From Aptenodytes patagonicus (taxonomy: Eukaryota; Chordata; Aves; Sphenisciformes; Spheniscidae), in contig NC_134959.1 in NCBI RefSeq assembly GCF_965638725.1, positions 12,156,417 to 12,220,416 of the forward strand: a DNA stretch of 64,000 nt, in the 5' to 3' direction. Made by a program: the position numbers and the translations under genes. Below the pieces are notes generated by a model that saw only the letters and a program-made list of their open reading frames with translations, was not told where the DNA came from and did no database searches. The first letter of the stretch is position 1; each line of letters begins with the position of its first letter. Below, piece after piece: positions 36,701 to 47,100 of the stretch.

Positions 36701-39575
36701 TTATTAAGTTTCTCTAAGATTAAAGAAATGGACCAAATAAAAGGAAGTTTTAAAAGGAAGTTTCTAATCAGTCTATGAATGCTAACTTTCTATTAATAGA
36801 GTTCAGAATTTCACGGAACTTACCAGGTTTTTGCCTGCGTGGCTTTCTTTTGACTCGCGGTCCAATTCCTTGTCCTTCTTTCCAGCCCATTTTTCGTAAC
36901 AGTTCAACCCCAACTGTTATTCTAAGAAGAATACAAAAGGAAAAAAAAATTACCTCAAACCACATTTTTAATGAGAAATAATATACATATATACCATTCA
37001 AAATTATGTTTTTATACCCCACTTTAAAATAAAATCTGAATGTATCAACATTTGCATATACACTACATCCCAGTTTGTAAATGTTTACCTGGTACAAGTC
37101 TGCACATAGGAAACAAAAATCCAGGTGGAGGCCACTTACAAAGTGTAACACTATGGATCTTCCAGTCTCTTTCATGGATTACTGTGGTCAAACATTACTT
37201 TTCTAACCAATACAACACTTCTAAGTGAAAGGAATTGCTTGGTTAACTTTTATTTAAATTTACTTACTTTGATGGTCCTATTAAATCATCAAATGCGGTG
37301 GTTCCTGGAATGGCAGCAACTACTCCTGCAATCTGTCTAGCTTTCTCTTTTATTCTGTCTTTAGCTTTGGATGCAAAATCATCTGTGGTTGTAATATCTT
37401 TTGGTGCTATCCCAAATTCACTAAGATCCTGGAAAATATAGACAAAATGGAAAGAATTAGATTAAAAATATGTTTCCTTCAAATGCTTACTTACTGTAAT
37501 GGTAAAGGAAAGAAAACAGGCTATGACCATATGACCTTCATATTAGCTACATTTTTCAAGCCATTTATACAGTTGTTTTTTCAATAACTTGAATGGTCAT
37601 ATTTTAAACAGCTTCAAAAGTATTTGTATTTTCTGATACAGAAAGTGAAAGGGTTAAGTTCTGGGTTTTTTTTAATATTGAGATTACAGGAGCTTCCTAA
37701 GTGAATCTATGAAACGTCCTATAGGACCTAGCAGTATAACATTGCATACAAAAAGTAATTTTAAAGTTACGTCCATTTTCGCTGTTTAAGTTCTTTAGAA
37801 GATTTCATTGCCTGAAAAACCTGCTGTCATGGCAACTACTTCCAAAAGATTTGTATTCCTTTCTAAATTTACCTCTTCATCCATGAAGTCTTCTGGTCCA
37901 AGAATGGTTCTGTCTGCTCTCTTCTGCCGTGATGATACAAAAGCTGAAGGAGTCCATCCTTTAAAGAAAGTAAATATCTAAGTAAAGTACTGTGAACTAC
38001 AACATAATATTTGAAAACAATTCAAACATTTCAACCTTACACCTTAAGGATACATCAAGGGAACATCTATAAAACTGCAGTCCAAAAGCTCAAGGGGAAA
38101 TAACTTCAACAGTACCATTTCAACTATTTACAGTATAATGAACAGCAGAAAAAAAAATGCTTAATGACAGTTAATTTATTTTCACTAACATTAAATTATG
38201 ATAATTAATTAACCCTTCCCAGAAGACAGAAAAATATCTAACCTTCCTTTGTGCCAACAGTGTTAAAGTAACCAGCAGAGAAACCACCAGTAAATGCTCC
38301 ATGGAAACGCTGATATCGTCCCTTTGCATCTTTAACAGTCTGTTCTTGAAGAGGAACTGGCTTTTTAATTCGTTCACCTACAATGAGATAAGTCAGAAAC
38401 CAAGTCACAACACTGCACAAAGAATGGACTCTGTGCTTGCTCCAGACACCATTTCTTCCTTGCAATTAAGATCTGGAACAAATAGTAGCCACCCTGAAGT
38501 AGAAAACGTCAGCAGTTTACATTTATTCCCACTCTACTGTATACACTGTTGATGTACACTGCTGAAGTAAAAGCATGAAGTGTTCAAATAGAAATCCTAA
38601 ATTCCAACAAGTTCCGAGAACAATTTTTTTTTTCCTGTGAAAGGACACTTTTAGTTAAGTATGCAAGACCCCTGACAGGATTTCGTCGCTTAAGTAATTG
38701 TCTTGAGAAATTACACCACATCAGAAGCGTCCAAAAGTGAAACAAAACACAAAAGCTATCGGCTTTGACATAAACATTTGCACCTTTTTAACACTATTTC
38801 TATGAATTAAGTGGCACAGACTCAGGAGTCACAGCTGTACAGAAGTCCTTGGATGATGCCAAGTCCGTCTCACAAATACCAGTGTATGATGTTCACATTA
38901 GAATAACTGCATACACTTGAGCTGTTATATGTAGTCTACATATAACAGTAGCTGTTATATGAAGTCTACTTTTTTTTAAGGCTTGGGGAAAGGACAGACA
39001 GACAGACAGGCCCCCAGCTCCGGCCAGAACAGTGCCGGCACAGGCCCTCGGCTACCCCAGGCCCACACCCTTACGCCGGAAAGCCGCTGTAGTGTTGAGA
39101 GAACCTTTTTACATTCCCGTCGCGGGAAGCCTGCCTTCCGTTCCCAGGCTGTTTTACCCCGTGGCCGCTCGCCCACGGCCGGCGCCAGCACCCCTCTCGC
39201 AGGCCAGCACGGCTGCCAAGGCAGCCCCTACGCCCCACGGCAGCAGGAGAAGGGGGAGGCTGGTCTGCGCTGGGCCCACACGCCACAGCTTTCCCGAAGC
39301 GAAGGCCGTAAGGAGGTGGACAGCAGCCCCGGACCGGACCGGACCGCGCCGAACCGGGCGGGCGAGCCCCCCGAGACACCCCGGGCCCAGCGCCTCACAC
39401 CGGGCTGCCTCCCAGCCCGCGCTGCTCCCCAGCGCCCGCCGCAACGCATGACGGAGGTACCGAGGCGGAGCAGGCGAGCTCCCCGGGGTCCCTTACCCTC
39501 CTGCAGAGGCTGCAGCGCGGTCCCATAGCTCACCAGATCCTCCTCCTCGCTGTCACTGGACTCCGCCGCCGCCAT
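24698..39575 (-). CDS. GPATCH1: GPATCH1, G-patch domain protein 1 (20 exons)
   Basis: Complete coding region. Exons: 39497-39575, 38243-38377, 37873-37958, 37268-37428, 36824-36921, 36602-36660, 36002-36247, 35034-35181, 34190-34269, 33619-33823, 32690-32977, 30626-30807, 30212-30339, 29807-29940, 29281-29450, 28380-28584, 27217-27327, 26629-26753, 25957-26102, 24698-24719. All introns are GT-AG and all phases agree; the sum is 2808 nt, giving 935 residues (human 931). The N-terminus starts [19 protein letters not shown]. The conserved [18 protein letters not shown] is in exon 2. The G-patch ([16 protein letters not shown], about residues 157-172) is in exon 5. [14 protein letters not shown] and [11 protein letters not shown] are in exons 11-12. 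The tail has an acidic serine-rich part, then a lysine-rich part. The protein is nuclear. In human it is a spliceosome-associated factor paired with the helicase DHX35 (known from the family, not seen here). The gene looks fully intact. Confidence 0.97.
25024..25054. repeat. Inverted repeat, 10-bp arms
   Basis: ttccaaagga and its exact reverse complement are separated by 11 bases, in GPATCH1 intron 19. This is close to what chance gives in a window this size. Confidence 0.8.
29672..29717. repeat. Poly-T / poly-A snapback
   Basis: A T11 run is followed directly by an A15 run. The flanks ttgtggt and accacaa are complementary, so the stretch can fold into a long AT hairpin. It lies in GPATCH1 intron 14 and is probably two low-complexity tails meeting. 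Confidence 0.75.
32282..32310. repeat. Perfect 13-bp hairpin, 3-nt loop
   Basis: gccagtaccacaa is followed by tgc and then its exact reverse complement. It lies in GPATCH1 intron 11. There is no Pol III T-run directly behind it and the stem is too short for a microRNA precursor. Confidence 0.9.
33291..33307 (+). repeat. Poly-G tract (17 G)
   Basis: An uninterrupted 17-base G run in GPATCH1 intron 10, read as C17 in the transcript. An A-run and C-rich sequence follow within 60 bases. It is likely length-variable. Confidence 0.9.
36824..36921 (-). CDS. GPATCH1: GPATCH1 exon 5, G-patch domain
   Basis: This exon carries the core of the G-patch: [20 protein letters not shown], followed by the basic KRKPRRQKP. 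The spaced glycines (GVE, GW, GQG, G) and the hydrophobic residues fit the family, whose members bind and activate DEAH-box RNA helicases. The acceptor is ttcttag and the donor gtaagt. Confidence 0.95.
38922..38970. repeat. Near-perfect palindrome plus tandem copy
   Basis: ctgttatatgtag, one base, then its exact reverse complement (38922-38948), followed by a second forward copy with one change (38949-38970). It lies in GPATCH1 intron 1 just inside the CpG island edge. It looks like a small inverted duplication. Confidence 0.85.
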
Positions 39576-39900
39576 CTTGCCGCGACGGCGGCTCGCGCAG
39601 GACAAAGCTGCGTCACGTGCGGGAGGCGGAGCGCCGCCGCCTGCGCTCGGGCGGGCCCGGCCGGAGGAAGGGAAGCTCTGGCGCCGCCGCACGCCCCGGC
39701 CCTCCCCTCAGAGACTGCGCTTGCTGCCCGCCGGCCCCCGGCCGTGGCAGCGGGCCCGGCCGCCGTGCCCGGCGCGGTAGCGGGACCCCTCTCGGTCCCC
39801 GTCGCGGAGGGCATTTCCTGCGGGGAGCTACGGTAAAGCGGGGCGGGCGCGGCGGTGACCGGAGCCTGCCCTGGCCGCGCGGGGTCCCTCCAAGCGCAAC
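38990..39900. promoter_or_regulatory. CpG island promoter of GPATCH1
   Basis: GC-rich, CpG-dense block covering exon 1 and extending about 300 bases upstream of the GPATCH1 start codon. It has the form of a TATA-less housekeeping promoter. The open frames of up to 181 codons on both strands here are GC artefacts. No plus-strand gene could be identified starting from it. Confidence 0.8.
39568..39578 (-). promoter_or_regulatory. YY1-type element over GPATCH1 start codon
   Basis: AAGATGGCGGC on the minus strand matches the YY1 site typical of housekeeping genes, where it lies just downstream of the transcription start and often covers the initiator ATG, as here. It suggests a short 5' UTR. Confidence 0.6.
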
Positions 39901-42900
39901 CGGCGTCGGTTTAAGAGGTTACAAAACCCGGCATTTTCAGTGACTCCGGCCAGCCCTTTCGTCCCGGAGGACTCTCTGAAGAAATGTAGAAAATGCTACC
40001 GCGTGCTGCTCCAAATTAACGGTCCGAAATGTTGTTTGATGTCTTTAAAAATTAATAATGCTAGAAAATGTCAAACACTGAATAATCAATGGCCATTCGG
40101 TAAACTACCTCGAAACATCTAATGCACCCGATCAGGCCCACTCGCGAAACACCTCAGGACTAAGGGCTAGGAAAAGGACGGCAAAAATTCTGTGAAACAG
40201 ATTTTATCTGAATCGAGGTGTGAAGAGAACTCCACCCTGAATCAATATGACCAAGTCGCGGATAACATGGCAAAATGTGGTTAACCACGTTGTTTTACGA
40301 GCTATGAAAAAAGAATGTGCACGGGAATCGGCGCCGAAGTCTCTGCATTCAAACCTTTACTAAAAGAGCTTTATCCCTTTACACTTTCAGGTATCTCTAC
40401 ACCTCTTTGGGGAGTCTTGTATCACGAGAGAAACTTTTACAGAATATATTTTATACAAAGACCACAAGAACCAATAAGTATTCACCGGTAAGACCCAAGT
40501 GTTCAAAATTTTGATTTTAATTTTGTGGCTTTCCACAGTATTATCCTTGAGAAACTCATATGTCGATTTTGATTAATTTGATTTCTCAAGCTTACATTTT
40601 ACCGTAATACTCGAATTCACTACAAGCATAATATATTCTAAATTTAAAAAACAAACAAGGAAACAAAAAACCCCAAACCACTGCAAATCCAAATAAAAAG
40701 CACTTCATTTTGTGCTGAAGATAGATCCTATCAATCCCCAACTTCTGTAAGCAAGTATCACCAGTTTCTTGAAATCCTTGAAAATAAATCACAACACAGT
40801 CTTGAGAGATTCCTGCCCTTAGCAGGTAAGACTTCTGCAAGTTCAGTGGCATATTTTCTAATCCAGTATTTGTGTGTGTTTGTAGACACAGAACTGGTTT
40901 CTTTCAAAGTGCAACTACCGGAGTTTCATGTGCTTTCAGGTTTCCATACAAAATATTTACATGGTTTCATGCAAATAGAGAGTACTCTTTAATTTAGGTC
41001 TCTAATTCACTTAAAAACAATATAATAAAAGCCACAGACATTTATCTACATGCATTATCTTTTCTCATCGTTACTAATTAGTAAGCAGTTAGCTAGAACA
41101 TATAGTGGCAAAATGAGTTATCAGCACAGTTGCTGTTTCTCTTTGTTTAGGAAATAATTGTTCCTGAATAGTCAATTCTATGTGACTTTGATTTAACACA
41201 CAAGCCTAAATAAACCTTCTTTGCACAATGTTAACAAAATCTTTTGAGTGTTTTGTCTGTTATGTTCAAAGACTTGGGGTAATCAAATATTGAAGGTTTT
41301 TTTCCCTTTAAGGCTTTTATCAGATTAGAATTACTTTTGCATCCCAGTGGTATTTCCGCCTCCATGGTAAACTCTTATCTCCTGTTTACAATTGTTAAAC
41401 CAGGTGACAATTGCTATTTGTAGCTGTTAAACAAGACAGTAATTCTAACGTCTTTCGATAATTGCAATGAAACCAAAATATTAGTAGGTCTGGATAGCTT
41501 ATGTTTAAAATAAATTTTTACAGTCATTTGGCTGGTGAAAAAAAAATCAACATTTTTGAAAGAAGGCTCAAATACTTGCCAGTACATATCAACCTGAAAT
41601 TGAGCCCCTAAGCCATAGATGGACTTCAGGCTTTAGTTTTCCAGTACATTTTCAACATCTGTTTTTGAATTAGTGCATCAAGAAGGTCGACCATGAAAGT
41701 GTCTTCCTGTATCTTTTGTTATATTCTTTAAAACCAGTTCCTCAAATAGATAACTTCTTGTTGGTTAGTTTTAAGTTACATGAGTCAGTGGAACTTCAGA
41801 CTAAAAGCAGCATAATTGATATATAAAAGAAGGAAGCAAAAATTCGATTCATTTACAGGGGTGTTAAAAACATGTTAAAGAAAAAAGGAAAACATAAGTA
41901 CAGGAATGATAAAAATACAATATTAAATACACTACCTTTTTATTTTTCAAAACACAGCAAAAAGAGACAGCTTGACTTCACCTCTGCCTTATCTTGCGTT
42001 CAATGGGAATATTCCCCCGAATATTCCTCCTACCAGCACATGGCTACTCTATCAGTTGACGAAACAGACACATGAAGTACAGACCCTGAGGCATTGTTTT
42101 AGCTTCTACAAAGTGCTAATTTTCATTTTTTAAAACAATGAACAACAACAAAAAAAGAGATAACGAATATTGGCCTTAAGTACGCAGATTTTTATCTATG
42201 GATCTCAGCTAAAGGCAAGGCATTGTCTGGAAAAAGTGGTGATGATTTTGCCCGTGTTTGGCGTTACGTTCTTAATTCCCAGTGAAACTGCAATGTCTTG
42301 TTTCCAATATGATCTCACGGTGGAATAGGCAAAGCATATCAGCTATTCAATAGTAAATGGGATTTTTTTTCCAGTGAAGATAAAGCTGCAGTTAACACAC
42401 GCCCCACACTGTTAACTTGAAGTAGCAGTGAAATGCTGCACCTATAGCCAATCATATCATGGCCATCCAAAGCCCTTATATTGAGTTTGTGTACCATTTT
42501 TATACCATTTTGCTATCATTCAGTCAATTTATTGGTAAGGAAACCACCTACTGGCACTTCTTACTTGCAGTTCCTGTCTGGTCACTTTTCAATTCATCTG
42601 TCATAAAATGCAGAAGATCTTTTGTTTATGAGAACGCCTTCCTGTTCTTTACTCTCAAACTTTTCTAACTTGAAAATATCCTACATCTTGTAAACTTGTA
42701 ACAGCCTCAAAGCAGATTCACATCACTATTGCTACTGTGCCCCCATGCCCTATTTTTGCCATTCTCAAACTCTTTTTTTTTTTTCCCCCAAATACATATT
42801 TGGAAAGAGTCGGGGGGGAGATCAACCTACGATCCCTTTTCTTCTCTCCTCACCTAAAACTTCCCTACGGTAGCCAGACATTTGCTGATTAAGAACTGCA

Positions 42901-45600
42901 ATCTTCAGCAATAAAGGACGATACTAACTTGACTAACTCGCCACAGCTGAATTCATCAACCGTAAAGCTGTAGGCTGTCAGGGTTACTGACAAAATCTTT
43001 TTGTCTTTCCTCTCAGAAGTTTAATATTCAAAGCCACCAACAATAGGAGAAGAAATATGTAACCACGTGTCAGGTTCAGAATTCAAGAATCTACCTTGAG
43101 AAACAGCAGGAGTTGATGCATACTTCTGCCTTCATACAGTATCATTCTAACGTGCTTTTGCAGATAAGCCTCTGTGTCTCTCCGGGACAAAAGCTGTCTT
43201 TGAGGCACCTGTTACCATCCTGTAGCCACAAGGTCTGTGAAAATCAAAAAAAGAAACATTCTCTTTCCAGAGAGCAGCACCTGTCCTTACTGAGTCAAAC
43301 CAGATTCATATCTTAAGTATGTAACAGTGCATCAACACACATCCCAGCAGGAAATGAGTTTTCCAAACCTAGACCATTTCCTAGTGGCCAAAGAGAAGAC
43401 TAAAGATGGAATTTCATATATTCACATATTTTTTCACGACAGGGGAGGGGGAGAAGGACAAGATTGGCTGAGCAAGTGGCGTGATACAAACATAACAGAA
43501 ATATGGCACATAATGTGTACATATACATATATATCATATATACTAGTGTGTGTCTGCGGTAAGGCTATCCAAATTCTGGTCCCTCTTACCTTTACTATTG
43601 TGGGACAAAATTTGGGACAAAATCTGGGACAACTCAAGCTCTGCATTCTGTGTCTGTTTTCAGCGTGGTCATTGTTCAGATCACCTGGCTGGTTTATCTA
43701 TGAAGATGCACAAAGCCAGATAGCACCGAGTTCTGTAAAACAAAGAGAGAGATTTGATGCAGAGATAAGATTAATTGCTTTCAATGTCAATACTTTAGGT
43801 ACAACATACTGATCTTCTTTGGATGCAAATTCTTAAGCATTTGATGCTTTCTCAGAGATAGTGACACAGTGCACCAGATCACTGAATTTACTCTCTTCTA
43901 ATATTAAATATCAACCAAACATCTGCATCTATACGCCCCTTTTTCTGAGTGCATGAGTTCCAGATTCCTAGCCTGTTATTACTCAATCTTTACAATGCAG
44001 CAAACCAAACCTTCTGATTAATATAATTGTGAGAAACTGAGAAAGTCTGTGGTATGCACACCTCTATTTAGGAATTCTAATAGCAACCAAAAAGCTGCTG
44101 GAGACAAGATGTTTAACCAACTGGTGAGAAGAGCAGGGACCTGGTTTTTTGAGGGTAAATCAGGTTTTGGAATGTTCTAAGCTGCAATTTACATTCCAGG
44201 GTCAGGGAGCACTCCTACCCAGTCATTAGACAGCTCAGCCCTAGCTACTGAGACCATGTAATCAATGTGTGCCTTTTGCAAAAAAGCATATTCACCCTAT
44301 GCAGACAAAACTTACAGTGACTTACTTAAGAAATATAACATCAGTCCTAGTGCAGTCATGATGAAGTACCCTTTATCCAAGTGAGGGGAAGGCACAGCCT
44401 AATCTGGCAGCTGTGAGAGTGTTGAGCGATATACCCAGGACACTAAAGATGGGGGAGGAAGCCTCTAAGAGCTAGCTTGGACTCTCCTGAATTTGCTGTA
44501 GAAATTTGCTGTGTGTAGCACTGCTGACTTTGTTTTGTTCAGAGAATCCACCAGCAACGAAGAAAGGCTGCATTTTGTCACCAAGATATGTTAGAAGTTA
44601 TCTTTGGTATTGTACTGTGCAGAAACTTCTGCAAATTTGTGTTTTACACATAACCACGATAATAGTCACACGTAGTGTTGTTAACTGTCTGACCCTTTGG
44701 CCTGGCTACAAACTCTTAGGACTTCATTTGGAGTAATAGCTGTAGCCTTTCAATGAGATCAGTTTTCAATAAATCCAGTGAAAGCAGTGCAAACTCCCAA
44801 GATGGTCACATTAATACTGTTTTAATTGCCAGATTGTATCAGCATGGCCTACTCTGGCAAATTACTCATTTCTCTCTCATTTATATTAACTTAAACTAAT
44901 TTATATGGATTGCATTGGAGTTTTACACTGATTTGCAAGATTTAAATTTTAAAATCTTTTTTAGTTTGGCAGGTAAGTACATTTTCTAATAGCACAAAAA
45001 ATAATTTAAAACATTTTTTACACCCTTTAAATAGAAACTGGAGCAAGTTAAACTAGTTTCCCACTTTTACCTATTCCTATTTAACATATAATTTGATACA
45101 TTCATCCAGTATCTTTAGAATTATTGGAAAAAAGGAAAAAGTACTGGGGTGAGAGTGAATAAAATCGGGAAGAACAAAATTCAGCTGACTTAAAGAGAGA
45201 CAGCAGCAGATCTTTGGATCCCCATTTCTGAGTTGCTGACTCTAGTCTTCTTCCTTAAAAACAGGCAGTAGACACACAGTTTAACTGGACTGCTCTGCAT
45301 AACTCTCTGGAGACACCGGCATTTTCAAAGAAAGTTTCAGTTAAGGATGCAATTCCAAAGATATGTTTCCTTTGATAAAGAAACGTCGTCTCTGCAGATT
45401 TTTTCCCGACACAACTACACCATACTTCTAAGAAAGATGAAAAAAGAGAAAAGAAGGCAGGGAGGGAAGACAAGTTTGGTAGTATCGATTGAAGTACTTT
45501 GCTGTATTGCATCTTTAAATGCTAAATGCCCACATAACTCTGTAGGTTAGGCCTGGCTAGTAATAGGAACCAATATCGGCAATTTCCTTACACGAGTGTC
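39901..45600. other. Intergenic between GPATCH1 and RHPN2
   Basis: AT-rich spacer between two CpG islands, about 5.7 kb. Only short chance open frames are present; the longest, 43327-43812 plus, has no recognisable motif. I recognise no RNA gene and no clear mobile element. Confidence 0.55.
43601..43633 (+). repeat. Short tandem repeat, 12-bp unit
   Basis: Two full copies of tgggacaaaatt/c and a partial third. This is intergenic and a simple minisatellite seed. Confidence 0.85.
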
Positions 45601-45639
45601 CAATAACAACATTTGCAAAACCGGTTACACAACGGAATA

Positions 45640-47100
45640 TTTCGAAGACAGGTTTTCCGTGCGAACACTGCAGATTTTTGCAACGCTGAGGCTGATCCCA
45701 CAGCGGCTTCCCGGAGCCGGGGCCAGCCCTGCCTTTCACCGAGATACCGTTGCTTATCAGGGGCCAGGCCGGAGCCCCTCCAGCTCCCCGGGCTCTGGGA
45801 TCCGTCCCGGACTCCTGCCCTCCCCCAGATAAGGGTGCGGGAGCTCGGGCCTCCCCGCGGGCCGGAGAAGAGGTCAGGCCTGCGAGCCATGCCGGCAGGC
45901 CCACACGCACACGCTGAGGCGCGATGTGGCCGTGCGGGCCCCGGGAACTGTCCCCGGTAAATGTTCCCCGTTGCGAGGGGCACCCCGCGGGTTTGGGGAG
46001 CAGCCCTCTCGGAGGAATGAGCCCCGCGCTGAAGGACAGCCACCCGCGGGAAACCTTATGTCCCCGAGGCGGGCACCGGGCCCGGGGAAAGCTGGCGGCG
46101 GCCCCACGCGGCCGGGGGCGGGCGCCGGCGGGTACGGCGGCAGGGGGAGGCCGTGGGGAAGCCGTGAGAGGCGAGCGGTGAGCGGTCCCTTCGGGGCGGC
46201 CAGCCAGACTCCGTCACGCTTCAGCGGAGCGAGGAGCACAGCCGGAGGGCCGGGGAGGAGCGGGCTGAGCCGCCGCCGCGCAGAGGGGCGCCGGGCTCCG
46301 CTTCCAGTCAGTCACAGCCACCGCCTGTCTCCGGACGAGGGGCACCTCACCCGCCCCGCCGGGGGCTGCCCGGCCGCGGGGCTTCCACGGGGAGCGACCC
46401 GGGGGTCGCCGCAAGGACCTCGCCCAGGGCACCCGCCAGCGCGGCCAGGTCGGCGGAGGGGCAGCGCTGTAGGGCGGGGTAGCTCCTCCCCGCCACCACC
46501 GGAGGTGGAGCCGGGCGGCGCCGTGGGGCAGCGCCGACATTTCCCGCAGGGTCGCGGCTCCCCGCAGCAGCGCTCGTCTCGCAGTAGCAGCGGCGGGACG
46601 GCTGGCTCGCCCGGAGATGACAGACGCCCTGCCGCCCCGCGGCTGCCAGGCAGCGGAGCCGGCGGAGGACGGCTACTTTCGGAAGGTGGGAGGCGCGGCG
46701 GCCGGCTCGGGGGCGGTGGGCTGTGTGCCCGGGGCAGCCCCTCTCGCGGGCACTTCGGGTTTGGCGGTCCCCTGTCCGCCGCTCGCGGGCTGCTTTCTCC
46801 TGGCGGAGCGTCGTGAGCTCTGTCCCTCGGCAGCCCGCGGCGGCGGGGACCTGCCCCGGGGGGGCAGGCGAGATGGGGACTTGGGCTCCGGCTGAGCGCG
46901 TCTGCCTGGCCAGAGCCAGGGGAGTGCCCGGAGCCGGGCTCCGGCTGGGGGGTACGCGTTGAGCTGGCGGCGGCGCGGGCGGGGCGCTCCGCGGGGTCCC
47001 GGGCGGCCGCAGCCGGACCGCCGCCGGCGCGACCCTCCGCTGTCCCTGGGCCAAGCTTCACCTTGCAGGACAGGCGCACTCGTACCTCTACAAAATGAGT
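45640..47100. promoter_or_regulatory. CpG island promoter of RHPN2
   Basis: A GC-rich block of about 1.4 kb surrounding RHPN2 exon 1. Long open frames run through it on both strands, up to 296 codons at 45926-46816 plus. They are proline-, arginine- and glycine-rich and out of frame with RHPN2, so I treat them as composition artefacts. Confidence 0.8.
46617..46685 (+). CDS. RHPN2: RHPN2 exon 1 (coding part)
   Basis: It encodes 23 residues ending in GYFRK and closes in phase 0 at donor gtggga. The start is chosen because MTDAL is shared with human rhophilin-2. Confidence 0.92.

Noticed and set aside
38983-39528. 181-codon plus-strand open frame at the GPATCH1 promoter
   Set aside because: It runs antisense through exon 1 and the island with low-complexity content and no recognisable motif; likely a GC artefact.
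43327-43812. 161-codon intergenic open frame
   Set aside because: It includes simple tandem repeats and AT-rich runs and has no conserved motif or plausible splice context. Probably chance.
45926-46816. 296-codon open frame in the RHPN2 CpG island
   Set aside because: It is rich in Pro, Arg, Gly and Ser, overlaps similar long frames on both strands, is out of frame with RHPN2 and has no domain. It is explained by stop-poor GC-rich DNA.
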